From Tepidiforma thermophila (GTDB taxonomy: Bacteria; Chloroflexota; Dehalococcoidia; Tepidiformales; Tepidiformaceae): 64,000 bases of DNA. Positions within the stretch are counted from its first letter, which is position 1. Each line of letters begins with the position of its first letter. Positions 36,315 through 46,418 of the stretch are shown here, one piece after another. The notes below the pieces were generated by a model. It saw only the letters and a program-made list of their open reading frames with translations. It did not search any database and was not told the DNA's origin. The stretch is from positions 1,612,001 to 1,676,000 of the forward strand of contig NZ_PDJQ01000001.1 in NCBI RefSeq assembly GCF_002563855.1, written 5' to 3'. Made by a program: the position numbers and the translations under genes.

Positions 36315-37133
36315 TCAAGCCCGGCCCGGAGCCGGGCTGCCGGCGACGCCTTCGAACAGCGGCCGGAACTGGTGGAGCAGGTCGGGCCCTTGGCGGAGGT
36401 GGTGGCCTCCGTCGGCTGCCACGACCATTCCGGTAATCCAGCTCGCCTCCTCGCTCAGGAGGAAGGCAATGGCATTCGCAATGTCCTCAGTCGTGCCAAG
36501 CCGGGCCAGCGGCATCCTCCGGAGGTATTCCGCTACCGTCTCCTCGTTCGCGATGAGCCCCGCCGCCAGGTCGGTCGGCACCAGCCCTGGAGCGACCGCA
36601 TTCACCCGGATACCCAGCTCACCGAGGTCGTCCGCGGCGCAGCGCGTGAGCATGTTGAGCCCCGCCTTGGCCACGCAGTATGCCGTCATCCACCGGTGCG
36701 TGTGCGTCCCGGCAATCGAGCTGATGTTCACGATGCTCCCGCCCCCGGAGCGGGCCATCAGCCGCGCCTCGTGCTGCATCGCCCGGTAGGCGCCAGTCAG
36801 GTTTGTCTCCAGCACACGCGTGAATTCGCTGACCGGCCCATTCAGGACGCTCCCGACCGTTCCAGTGCCCGCTGCGTTGACGGCCAGGTGGAGTGCCCCG
36901 GCGGCTTCCTCGAGCCTCGCGAACGCGGCAGCGACTGACGCGTCGTCGGTGACGTCGCACACGACGTAACCTGCAGCCGGTCCGAGCTGCTCGGCCGCCG
37001 CCCGGAGGACCGCCTCGCGCCGGCCCGCAAGGAACACCCTCCCGCCGCCTTCGACGATTGCCCGGGCGCATGCCAGTCCGATGCCGGTGCCGCCCCCGGT
37101 CACAACGCCGACCTTTCCCTCGAATGGCCCCAT
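36315..37133 (-). CDS. Short-chain dehydrogenase/reductase
   Basis: This 272-residue classical SDR has cofactor motif VVTGGGTGIGLA, NAAGTGTVGS (NAG motif), catalytic Ser in IVNISSIAG, the YxxxK pair in AYCVAKAGL, and the C-terminal ITGMVVAADGGHHL. The acidic residue expected after beta-2 is replaced by Arg (LAGRREA), suggesting NADP(H) preference. Substrate is unknown. I start at MGPFEGKVGV after GAGGAGG; the longer frame overlaps the adenosyltransferase gene. It follows that gene on the same strand. Confidence 0.9.
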   Translation of the reverse strand: MGPFEGKVGVVTGGGTGIGLACARAIVEGGGRVFLAGRREAVLRAAAEQLGPAAGYVVCDVTDDASVAAAFARLEEAAGALHLAVNAAGTGTVGSVLNGPVSEFTRVLETNLTGAYRAMQHEARLMARSGGGSIVNISSIAGTHTHRWMTAYCVAKAGLNMLTRCAADDLGELGIRVNAVAPGLVPTDLAAGLIANEETVAEYLRRMPLARLGTTEDIANAIAFLLSEEASWITGMVVAADGGHHLRQGPDLLHQFRPLFEGVAGSPAPGRA

Positions 37134-37146
37134 CGTCGCCGCCTCC

Positions 37147-37713
37147 TCAGTACTTCCGGCTGTCCCAGAGGATGTCGCCCACACCGGCGAGCTTTGCCTG
37201 GTACCGGGCCGCGACGAAGAGGAAGTCTGAGAGGCGGTTCAGGAACGGGATCACCTCCGCGCCGATCGGCTCCTCCCGCGAGAGCGCCACCACCGCCCGC
37301 TCGGCACGGCGGCAAACCGTCCGCGCGACGTGGAGCTGGGCCGCCGCGAGGTCCCCTCCAGGCAGGATGAAGCTCGTGAGCGGCTCCAGCGCATCGTTCC
37401 ACTCGTCGATCCAGCCCTCCAGCTGTTCGACGTGCCGCGGCTCGACCCGCGGCACCGGCAGCCGCTCCTTATCCTCCTCGAGGATGCAGAGATCGGACCC
37501 GAGGTTGAACAGCACCTGCTGGATGATGTGGAACCGCTCCCGCATCGATGGATCGAGCCCGGAGGCGATTGCCACCCCAAGCACGCTGTTGAGCTCGTCG
37601 ACTGTCCCGTACGCCTCGATGCGGAGGCTCTCCTTCGGAACGCGCTGGCCGCCCCCCAGGGCGGTGGTGCCGGTGTCCCCGGCTCGGGTGTAAACGCGGT
37701 TGATGCGAACCAT
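37147..37713 (-). CDS. pduO: PduO-type cob(I)alamin adenosyltransferase
   Basis: The enzyme transfers the adenosyl group of ATP to cob(I)alamin, giving coenzyme B12. At 188 residues it has the PduO-type ATP loop VYTRAGDTGTTALGGGQRV, GTVDELNSVLGVA, FILPGGDLAAAQLHVARTVCRRAERAVV, and FLNRLSDFLFVAARY. It lies upstream of the SDR gene with a 13-bp gap. Together with the uptake operon at 1-4742 it indicates corrinoid salvage feeding B12-dependent enzymes located elsewhere. Confidence 0.93.
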   Translation of the reverse strand: MVRINRVYTRAGDTGTTALGGGQRVPKESLRIEAYGTVDELNSVLGVAIASGLDPSMRERFHIIQQVLFNLGSDLCILEEDKERLPVPRVEPRHVEQLEGWIDEWNDALEPLTSFILPGGDLAAAQLHVARTVCRRAERAVVALSREEPIGAEVIPFLNRLSDFLFVAARYQAKLAGVGDILWDSRKY

Positions 37714-37794
37714 TGGTACCTGCGCGATTGATCAACTTTCGCGGAGTGCCGTGCCTGCGCAGAATGTGAGCGAATCGACATCCCGGGGAGCCCG

Positions 37795-38040
37795 ATGACG
37801 AACGCCGAGCCTCAGCGCTGCATCCGCTGCCATGCAGTCTACACGTCTCCGCCGCACATTATGGCCGGCCGGAAGTACTGCTGCGCCAGCTGCTCAGTCG
37901 GGTCAGCTTGCGAACACCAGGGCATTCGGCGTCCGGCCGAGGTGCGCCGTTTCGATACCATGTTCGAGCCCTTCCGCCAGGTCGCGCACTCGGCCACGCC
38001 TTACGAGGGCGACGTCGCTCCCCATGCGGGCACCCCGTAG
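37795..38040 (+). CDS. Small Cys-rich protein of unknown function
   Basis: This 81-residue ORF has GGGGAG 4 bp before its ATG. Cysteines cluster in CIRCH and YCCASCSVGSACEH near the N-terminus, the spacing of a small metal-binding knuckle or metallothionein-like protein. The C-terminal half (RRPAEVRRFDTMFEPFRQVAH) is featureless. There are no neighbours on its strand nearby. The following 240 bases, up to the tRNA gene, show no gene that I can support. Confidence 0.55.
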   Translation: MTNAEPQRCIRCHAVYTSPPHIMAGRKYCCASCSVGSACEHQGIRRPAEVRRFDTMFEPFRQVAHSATPYEGDVAPHAGTP

Positions 38041-38281
38041 CGGCCGCCGGTCGCCATAATTCGCGACGCGAACATTCACCCCTGGGATTTGCCATAAGCG
38101 CCTTATCCAATTCCTGCATGGGAGTAAAGTGCGCGCCTGAAGGGCCGGCGCCGGGCCCGGACCGGTGCTCGACCCGCCAGCCCGCTGGTTCAGCCGGGCA
38201 GAGCGCGCCCGCCCGTGCCTGCCCTGCGGCCGGCGCCGGCCCTCACCATCGAGATATCGCGTCAAGCCCGGGATGGGGTTC

Positions 38282-38362
38282 TGCCGGGGGAGGGATTCGA
38301 ACCCACATGCCTCGCGGCCGCCGGGTTTAAGCCGGCTGCGTCTGCCATTCCGCCACCCCGGC
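38282..38362 (-). tRNA. tRNA-Leu (anticodon TAA)
   Basis: This class II tRNA has acceptor GCCGGGG/CCCCGGC, anticodon arm GCCGG-CTTAAAC-CCGGC with anticodon TAA, a hairpin variable arm (GCC-GCGA-GGC), T loop TTCGAAT and discriminator A. One T-T mismatch sits in the T stem. Unlike the other three tRNAs here, CCA is not encoded. Its first base directly follows the fur stop codon. Confidence 0.93.
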
Positions 38363-38782
38363 CTATGCGCCCTGCCCGCGGCACTCGCGGCACAGACCGT
38401 ACAGCTCGACGGCGTGCCCTTCGAGAATAAAGTCATGCGCCCGCGCCTGTTCCTGGATCCGGGCGTCGAGTTCGAGGTCTGTGAACTCGGTGAACCGCCC
38501 GCAGCCGCGGCAGACGAGGTGATGATGATGTCCGCCCTCGCTCAGCTGGTAGCGGACGCTTCCGTCTTCGAGCGGCACACGGCAGAGCAGGTCCAGCTCG
38601 TGCAGGAGCTTGATCGTGCGGAACACCGTCGCCCGCCCGACATCAGGGAGGCTTGCCAAAAGGTCCTCCACCGTAAACGGGGCGCCCGCCGCTTCGATTG
38701 CCCGCAGCACGGCCCTCCTTGGCGCCGTCGACCGGAAGCCGATCGTCTCAAGCCGTGCGTTGGCGAGTTCGGTAAACCCCAC
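38363..38782 (-). CDS. fur: Fur-family metal-responsive repressor
   Basis: This 139-residue regulator has an N-terminal winged helix (RSTAPRRAVLRAIEAAGAPFTVEDLLASLPDVGRATVFRTIKLLHELDLLCRV). The metal-binding dimerisation domain has the HHHHLVCRGCGRFTEF motif and a second Cys pair LCREC near the end, as in zinc-structured Fur/Zur/PerR. Which metal it senses cannot be read from sequence. Its stop codon touches the tRNA-Leu gene with no spacer, so the two must share a transcript. Confidence 0.9.
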   Translation of the reverse strand: MGFTELANARLETIGFRSTAPRRAVLRAIEAAGAPFTVEDLLASLPDVGRATVFRTIKLLHELDLLCRVPLEDGSVRYQLSEGGHHHHLVCRGCGRFTEFTDLELDARIQEQARAHDFILEGHAVELYGLCRECRGQGA

Positions 38783-38864
38783 GTGACAATCCTAGCAAAC
38801 GGCCGTCCGGAGCCTCCATCGGCGCCTGCGGCCATCCGATAACCGCGGCGGGAGGTCGGATGTC

Positions 38865-39320
38865 ATGGCACAAGCAGCTCTTCCTTCGGCGCCGGTCCAG
38901 TGCGTCATCTTTCGCGTTGGGCGGACGCTCCAGGCGCTTCCCATCGACGATGTCCGCGAAATCCTCGTGCCAGGCTCGCTGACGCCCTCTCCCGGGGCGC
39001 CTCCGCACGTCCTCGGTCTCACGCAGGTCCGCGGCAACGCGGTCCCGGTCATCGACCTCGCCGCGCGCCTCGGCCTCGGCCACGCGGAGACCTCGCCCGA
39101 CCGGCGGCTCATCGTCGTCTCAGCTGGCAAAGGTGCGGCTGCGCTCCTCGTCGATGCGGTCGAAGAGGTCACGACGGCCCGGCCCGAGGAGTTCGAACTG
39201 GTGCGCATCCCCGGCGCTGCCCGGCGGGTTGTGCTCAAGCACCGGGATGAGCTGGTCGGCTGGCTCATGAGCGCCGAACTTGTCGAACCGGGTCAGGAGC
39301 GCGAAGCGCTCGCTGCCTGA
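38865..39320 (+). CDS. cheW: CheW-like domain protein (orphan)
   Basis: This 151-residue protein is a single CheW domain: CVIFRVGRTLQALPIDDVREIL, LGLTQVRGNAVPVIDLAARLGL, RLIVVSAGKGAAALLVDAVEEVTT. CheW normally couples chemoreceptors to the kinase CheA. No receptor, CheA or other chemotaxis gene occurs in this window, so it may serve a distant cluster or a non-motility pathway. Its 3' end overlaps the opposing metallo-hydrolase gene by 28 bp. Confidence 0.85.
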   Translation: MAQAALPSAPVQCVIFRVGRTLQALPIDDVREILVPGSLTPSPGAPPHVLGLTQVRGNAVPVIDLAARLGLGHAETSPDRRLIVVSAGKGAAALLVDAVEEVTTARPEEFELVRIPGAARRVVLKHRDELVGWLMSAELVEPGQEREALAA

Positions 39321-40294
39321 GCCGCTTCCCAGCGAACGCCGTCGTTGACCGCCTGTCCCCGGGCTTCGAGCAGGTCGAGCAGCCCCTGGACCGTCGCCAC
39401 AATCTGCCAGAAGCGCCGCCGGACCGCCCGAGGGTAGAGCGCCTCGGCGAGCTGGTAAACCGTGCAGGGCCCGGCCGCCCGCAGGATGTCGAGCGCCCGT
39501 TCGGCGCGCTGCTTGGTCTGCGCGAGGTTCGTGTCCACCACGGCGGTCACGTCGCCGAACGGCTCGCCGTGCCCGGGAAAGCACCGCACCGGCGCCAGCT
39601 CCCGGATCCGCCGGAGACCGTCGAGAAAGAGCGGCAGGCTCCGCAGCCGCCAGTCCGGCCCGCCGGCTCCGTGATGTCCCTGGAGTGCCGGCGTCGGCGT
39701 CAGCCCTGGCAGGAGCTGATCGCCCGAGAACAGCCACCCTTCCGATTGCACCCAGGCCACAGCGTTGCCAGGCGTGTGCCCCGGCAGGTGAATCAGCTCG
39801 AGCCCGGGCACCACGGCCGCCTCAAGACCTCTAGACGGAGTGAAAGGAACGTACCGCAGTCCTGTCGGCCAACGCCGGTCTCTCCCGGCGGGGCCGTAGT
39901 CGCCGCTCCGCGCCTCAGCCGACCACCGCCGCCGCGCCTCGATGCCGGCCAGCGCCTCCAGCGCAACGTCGGCAGGCGCTCCGCAGTCCTGCACGAACCG
40001 TTCGAGGGCGGCGAACTCCTCGGCTGACGGCTCCTCGCCCGTTGCAAGCGGCCAGTCCAGCCGGTGCATCGCCACCGGCACGCCGCGCGCCTGCCACCAC
40101 GCCCCGAGACCGGCGTGGTCGAGGTGGCCGTGCGTCGCGACAACAACGTCAGGCAGCCTGCGCCCGAGTACCTCCTCGATCGCTGCTGCAGCACCGCGGA
40201 AGTCCGGCCCGGTGTCGATGAGTACGCGCGCGCCATCGAGGGTGACCAGGTAGACGCTATTGTCGCCGAGGGACACCGCCGTAACGTCTCGCAC
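39293..40294 (-). CDS. Metallo-beta-lactamase-fold hydrolase with winged-helix tail
   Basis: This 333-residue protein has the metal-binding HxHxDH as THGHLDHAG, further ligands in LIHLPGHTPGN, SGDQLLPG and CFPGHGEPF, and a C-terminal winged-helix-like segment (ALDILRAAGPCTVYQLAEALYP). This resembles LACTB2-type enzymes, some of which are ribonucleases and others thioesterases. Substrate is unknown. It converges with and overlaps cheW. Confidence 0.87.
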   Translation of the reverse strand: MRDVTAVSLGDNSVYLVTLDGARVLIDTGPDFRGAAAAIEEVLGRRLPDVVVATHGHLDHAGLGAWWQARGVPVAMHRLDWPLATGEEPSAEEFAALERFVQDCGAPADVALEALAGIEARRRWSAEARSGDYGPAGRDRRWPTGLRYVPFTPSRGLEAAVVPGLELIHLPGHTPGNAVAWVQSEGWLFSGDQLLPGLTPTPALQGHHGAGGPDWRLRSLPLFLDGLRRIRELAPVRCFPGHGEPFGDVTAVVDTNLAQTKQRAERALDILRAAGPCTVYQLAEALYPRAVRRRFWQIVATVQGLLDLLEARGQAVNDGVRWEAAQAASASRS

Positions 40295-40368
40295 GGCAGC
40301 AGTCTACGGGGCCGCCCGGCGACGGGCATTCGCGGCCCTCCGCCGAACCGGGTACCATCCCGCCACCG

Positions 40369-41352
<984 letters not shown>

Positions 41353-41354
41353 CC

Positions 41355-42566
41355 ATGCCCTTCCGCGATTCGTGGCCCCTGCTTGGTGGGCTGCTCTTCA
41401 TCATCGGCTTCGGCGCGGGGCTGCCGCTCGTCGCCATGGTCGGGCTCGGAACGATGGCGCTCGGGGTGACCTCCCGCTGGTGGTCGAACCACCTCTTCGA
41501 CCGCCTCGAACTCCGGCGCTCGCTCGCGGAGCGGCGCGTGTTCATCGACGAGCCGGTCGAGCTCGAGGTCAGGCTCGTCAACCGTAAGCCCCTGCCACTG
41601 CCCTGGTTCGAGTGGCGCCTCGCACTGGGCGAGCATCTCCGCGCTGCCGGGGAACGGCTTGCCGCGTCCGCGGTGCCGGGCCTCCACTACCTCGTCCGCC
41701 GGGGCGCCATCGGCTGGTATGCCGTCGAACGGTGGACCTTCACGCTCACCGCGGCCCGCCGCGGCTACCACCAGCTCGGGCCGGCATCCATCCGCTCTTC
41801 CGACATCCTCGGGGCCTGGCCCGCCCGGACCGAAGACACCGAACTGGACCACCTGGTGGTCTATCCGCGGGTGTACCGCCTGCCCGACCTGGGCCTGCCC
41901 GCGGAGCGGCCATTCGGCGATGCGCGCGGCGGCGAGCGGATCTTCGAAGACCCGCTGCGCATCGCCGGTCTTCGCGAGTTCCGCCCCGGCGACCCCCTCC
42001 GGCGTATCGATTGGAAGGCCACGGCCCGGGCCGGCGACCTCCGCTCTCGGGTCTATGAGCCTTCCGCTACCCGGCAGCTCTACGTGCTCCTCAACATCGA
42101 TACCCTCGAGCACGCTTGGGAGGGCTACCTTTCCGATGAGCTCGAACGGCTCGTCTCCGTCGCTGCCTCCGTCATCGCCTGGGCTGCCGGCGCGCGCTAC
42201 GCGGTGGGCCTGCTCGCTAACGGTGCCTACCCCGACGCCGATCGCCCTATCCGCCTGCCGCCGTCCCGTTCGCGCGACCAGCTCGTTCGTCTCCTCGAAG
42301 CCCTAGCCGTCGTGCAGCCGCTCACCATGGGCGATCTCGCCGGCGCCATCCGCCGCGAGATGGGTCGCATCGAAGCAGGTTCGACGCTCATCGCCGTGGC
42401 CGCGCTCGTCCCGGCGCCGCTCGCAGAGGCGCTGGCACGGCTGGCGGCCGAGGGGCACCGCGTCCATCTCCTGGCAACGACCGACCGCGCTGCCCGCGCG
42501 GACATCCCCGGCGTGACGGTGGAGCGGGTCGCTGCCGCGTTTCAGCCGGCCGAGGCCCTCGCATGA
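41355..42566 (+). CDS. DUF58 (VWA-like) domain protein
   Basis: This 403-residue protein has two N-terminal membrane helices (about 7-45) and a DUF58 domain marked by DPLRIAGLREFRPGDPLRRIDWKATARAGDLRSRVYEP. A von Willebrand A-like region (QLYVLLNIDTLEHAWEGYLSDELERLVSVAAS) follows. DUF58 proteins pair with MoxR ATPases. The gene starts 2 bp after the moxR stop and overlaps the next gene by 4 bp. Confidence 0.9.
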   Translation: MPFRDSWPLLGGLLFIIGFGAGLPLVAMVGLGTMALGVTSRWWSNHLFDRLELRRSLAERRVFIDEPVELEVRLVNRKPLPLPWFEWRLALGEHLRAAGERLAASAVPGLHYLVRRGAIGWYAVERWTFTLTAARRGYHQLGPASIRSSDILGAWPARTEDTELDHLVVYPRVYRLPDLGLPAERPFGDARGGERIFEDPLRIAGLREFRPGDPLRRIDWKATARAGDLRSRVYEPSATRQLYVLLNIDTLEHAWEGYLSDELERLVSVAASVIAWAAGARYAVGLLANGAYPDADRPIRLPPSRSRDQLVRLLEALAVVQPLTMGDLAGAIRREMGRIEAGSTLIAVAALVPAPLAEALARLAAEGHRVHLLATTDRAARADIPGVTVERVAAAFQPAEALA

Positions 42567-43939
42567 TCGGCGCGGCGGCGATCGCACTGGCGCTCCTCGC
42601 CGATGCCCTGGCCCTCGCCGTGCTCGGGCTGCTCGTCAGCCTCATGTTCGGCCCTGACGCACCGGCTGCCGGGCTCGCCGCAGTGCTCGCCGTGCTGGGG
42701 GCCGGGTTCGTCCTGCCGCGGGTGGTCGGTGCCACCCTCGACGAGGGCCGCGCGACGGCTGCGCTGCTCGGGCTGGGTCTGGCTGTCGTCTACACGGCTG
42801 CGGGCCTCGCAACAACGGGCGACTTCTCGGCCTGGACGTTCCGCTGGCTCCCCGACTTTTACCGCGAGCCGGAGTCGACGATGCGTTCGGGCGCACCGGC
42901 CATCGCCGCCACGCTCGTCCTTGCGGCGGCCTGGGCCCGCGGCGCCATCCGGAGCGACCAGGATTTCGACCTCGAAGGGCACCCCCGGACGCTCTTCATT
43001 CCCTTTGCCATCGTCATCGCCGCCGCGGTCCTGGGCGCCGGCTCCTCCCGCGCCGGCGACCTCGCAACGCTCACGGCCGCGTTCTTCGCGGTTGCCGTCC
43101 TCTCCCTGGCATGTGCGCAGCTCGCGCTCGGGGGTGCGACCCTCGGCACCCTTCGGTCAGGAGGACTCGCCGGCGCCCTGCTCGGCGGCGTGGGCGCGAT
43201 CGCGGTCGTGGGCTTTCTGATCTTCGGTGTCGCGGCCAGGCTCCTGGGCCCGACCGTCCTGCCGGCCCTCGGCGCTGCCGTGGAGGCGGTGCTGATCGTC
43301 GTCCTGACGCCCGTCGCCTGGGTGCTCACGGCCATCTTCGAGCGCCTGTTCGGCGGCATCGACCCCTTCGAAGGACTGAACCGCGCCATCGAACAGGCGG
43401 GCCAGCAGTCTCGGGACGAGCCCGCCGGCGACACCTCGGTCGCCGAGCAGATCGGGCTGTTCGGCCTCCGCACGCTGGCGCTCCTGGCCTTTGTCGGCCT
43501 GGTCGCCGGCATCGTCCTCGCCTGGACACGGGCGCGGCGCCGCTACGCCCGGCTCCGCGAAGCGTCTGCCCCTGCTGGCGCCGCCGGGAGCCTTCGCGAC
43601 GATCTCCGGTCGATGCTTGGTGCGCTGTTCCGCGGCCGCGCGGGAGGGCGGCCGTCCCCCGGCGACTCAGCCGCTGCGCGCCTCTACCTGGAGGTGCTCG
43701 ATGATGCCGAACACCGGGGACGTCCCCGCCAGCCGTCGCAAACCCCGCACGAGTTTGCCCCGGTCCTCCACCAGACCTTCATGACTGAGGTGACCGACGA
43801 CATCACCCGGGCCTTCGAATCGGCGCGCTACGGCGGCCGCGAGCCCGGACCCGCCGAGCTGGCCGAGCTCGAGCGGCGCTGGAGGGATGTCAGGCGCGGA
43901 CCGGTTCCAGGCGGACCCACCCGGCGCCCAGGGCCGTGA
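42563..43939 (+). CDS. Membrane protein with C-terminal DUF4129
   Basis: Of 458 residues, the first 325 contain about eight to nine hydrophobic segments. A basic cytoplasmic stretch follows, and the last 100 residues match DUF4129 (AARLYLEVLDDAEHRGRPRQPSQTPHEFAPVL, then TDDITRAFESARYGGREPGPAELAELERRW). In related operons this part is fused to or preceded by a transglutaminase domain; none is visible here. It overlaps the DUF58 gene by 4 bp, and its 3' end overlaps the opposing comB gene by 50 bp. Confidence 0.85.
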   Translation: MIGAAAIALALLADALALAVLGLLVSLMFGPDAPAAGLAAVLAVLGAGFVLPRVVGATLDEGRATAALLGLGLAVVYTAAGLATTGDFSAWTFRWLPDFYREPESTMRSGAPAIAATLVLAAAWARGAIRSDQDFDLEGHPRTLFIPFAIVIAAAVLGAGSSRAGDLATLTAAFFAVAVLSLACAQLALGGATLGTLRSGGLAGALLGGVGAIAVVGFLIFGVAARLLGPTVLPALGAAVEAVLIVVLTPVAWVLTAIFERLFGGIDPFEGLNRAIEQAGQQSRDEPAGDTSVAEQIGLFGLRTLALLAFVGLVAGIVLAWTRARRRYARLREASAPAGAAGSLRDDLRSMLGALFRGRAGGRPSPGDSAAARLYLEVLDDAEHRGRPRQPSQTPHEFAPVLHQTFMTEVTDDITRAFESARYGGREPGPAELAELERRWRDVRRGPVPGGPTRRPGP

Positions 43940-44609
43940 CGACCGGCACGAGCTGTACCGTGTCGACCGCCTGCGCTGCAGCGATGTCTTCCCCGAGGCC
44001 CAGTGCCCGGAGCGCGTCCGCGTGCGCGCTCGCTCCGATGGCCGTCACGGGGTCCGGGAGCATCAGCGCCAGCCGTGCCCCATCCCCGAGTTCGAGGTCG
44101 GGCCGCGCAGCGACCAGCGCCCGGACGATGCAGGCGGCGGCCGCCAGGTCCTCCAGGGCGAAGACCGTCCCGTGTTCTTCCCCCGCGCAGACGATGGCAA
44201 CCCGATGCCGCTCCGCCAGCCATCGTGCAGCGGCCGCCGCGTTGAGCGCGCACGCGGCTGCAGCCGGGCCCCTCGCCGCAGCGGCGCAGAGGGCAAGCGT
44301 GCCGTTCGTGGTGAAGAGCACGACCTCCCGGCCGGCGACCGCATGGCTCCCGACCTCGGCCGGGCTGTTCCCCATGTCAAACCCGGGCGGCGGCAGCCCA
44401 CCAACCTCTCCGGCCAGCAGCGCGCCCCGTTCCTGCGCGACTGCCCTCGCCCCGGCTTCGCTCTCGGCCGCGATAACGGCCCTGGCCCCATGATGAAGCA
44501 GCAGAACCGCCGTCGTCGTCGCTCTGAGTGCATCGACCACTGCGTACGCATCGGCGGCCGGCCACTGGTGCGCCGGCGGCAGAAGCAGGACGTCAAGCTC
44601 CGAAACCAT
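43890..44609 (-). CDS. comB: ComB-like 2-phosphosulfolactate phosphatase family protein
   Basis: This 239-residue protein carries the ComB marks: VVDALRATTTAVLLL, LLAGEVGGLPPPGFDMGNSPAEV, VLFTTNGTLAL and CAGEEHGTVFALEDLAAA. ComB removes phosphate from 2-phosphosulfolactate in coenzyme M and sulfolactate synthesis. Bacterial relatives without other pathway genes have uncertain roles, and no partner gene is here. The frame is open far upstream across murI, but I start at MVSELDV, 66 bp from the divergent murI start. It overlaps the DUF4129 gene tail to tail. Confidence 0.85.
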   Translation of the reverse strand: MVSELDVLLLPPAHQWPAADAYAVVDALRATTTAVLLLHHGARAVIAAESEAGARAVAQERGALLAGEVGGLPPPGFDMGNSPAEVGSHAVAGREVVLFTTNGTLALCAAAARGPAAAACALNAAAAARWLAERHRVAIVCAGEEHGTVFALEDLAAAACIVRALVAARPDLELGDGARLALMLPDPVTAIGASAHADALRALGLGEDIAAAQAVDTVQLVPVVTALGAGWVRLEPVRA

Positions 44610-44675
44610 CAGGCCAACTATCGTGCATGGATTTGGACGAGGGCCAGCAACCTGCCCGTGGTACCCTTGCCACCG

Positions 44676-45454
<779 letters not shown>

Positions 45455-45458
<4 letters not shown>

Positions 45459-46237
45459 CATTTTTTGAACGGCTGGAAAAACGGTCAGGCGCGCTCGACT
45501 CGCTCGTCTGCGTCGGCCTGGACCCCGACTTTCGCCGTCACCGCGTTGAGGAGGTCGCCCCCTTTCTCCGCGACATCATCGCCGCCACGCTGCCTTATGC
45601 CGCCTGCTACAAGCCCAATGTCGCCTTCTTCGAGCAATGGGGCGTCCCTGGCCTTCGAGCGCTGGAAATGACCCTCGAAGCCATCCCGGGCGAGGTGCCG
45701 GTCATCGGCGACGCAAAGCGCGGGGATATCGGTTCGACGGCCGAAGCCTATGCCCGTGCCCTGTTCGAGGCCTGGGGTTTTGACGCGGTGACGGTCAATC
45801 CCTACCTCGGGCGTGATTCGGTCGAGCCCTTCCTCGCCTACGGCGACCGGGGTGTCTATCTGCTTTGCCGCACGTCGAACCCTGGCGCCAGGGACTTCCA
45901 GTCGCTCCAGCTCGCCGATGGCACGCCGCTCTTCGAGTACGTCGCCGCAACCGTCGCCGGGTGGGGCGCGAACACCGGGCTCGTGGTCGGCGCGACTGCC
46001 CCCGCTGAGCTGGCGCGCGTGCGGGAACTCGTCCCCGGACTCCCGCTGCTCATCCCGGGCGTCGGCTCCCAGGGCGGGACGCCCGAAGACGTCATCCGCG
46101 CCGCCGGCTACCGCCACGGTCATGTCCTGGTCAATGCCTCGCGGAGCATCCTCTACGCAGGCTCAAGCCCGGGGGCAGCCGCTGACGCAGCCTGCGCTCT
46201 GCGCGACGCGCTTCGTGCCGCTCGAGATGGACGTTGA
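45455..46237 (+). CDS. pyrF: Orotidine-5'-phosphate decarboxylase (type 2)
   Basis: The enzyme decarboxylates OMP to UMP, the last pyrimidine step. The 260-residue sequence has [10 protein letters not shown] near the start, [12 protein letters not shown], the catalytic [18 protein letters not shown] and [10 protein letters not shown] with [11 protein letters not shown], which mark the PyrF subfamily 2. It is separated from the main pyr operon by about 12 kb and overlaps murI by 4 bp. No PyrR hairpin precedes it, so its control differs. Confidence 0.94.
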
Positions 46238-46418
46238 CCTCGCCGAGGGCGACGTTGTCCGGATGAAGCGCCAGCATCCCTGCGGCGGCTGGGAATGGCG
46301 AATATACCGTGTCGGCGCCGATATCGGCATCGAGTGCCTCACCTGCGGACGTCGCGTCCTCCTCGAGCGGAGAAAGTTCGAGAGCAGGGTCAAGGGGCGT
46401 GCCCGCCATGCGGACTGA
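46227..46418 (+). CDS. DUF951 small zinc-ribbon-like protein
   Basis: This 63-residue protein matches DUF951: [53 protein letters not shown]. Conserved HPCG and CLTCGR cysteines suggest zinc binding. Function is unknown; the family is widespread in Firmicutes and Chloroflexota. It overlaps the 3' end of pyrF by 11 bp and the next gene by 11 bp. A GTG four codons upstream is a possible start. Confidence 0.8.
   Translation: MDVDLAEGDVVRMKRQHPCGGWEWRIYRVGADIGIECLTCGRRVLLERRKFESRVKGRARHAD

Noticed and set aside
38041-38281. Search for a gene or RNA in the gap between the small Cys-rich gene and tRNA-Leu
   Set aside because: GC-rich sequence with no ORF bearing a ribosome site and no cloverleaf; nothing can be supported.
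43887-44675. Upstream in-frame extension of murI over the comB gene
   Set aside because: It is Arg/Pro-rich sequence with no family match and lies on the antisense of comB; MurI homologues begin at the FDSGVGG region.
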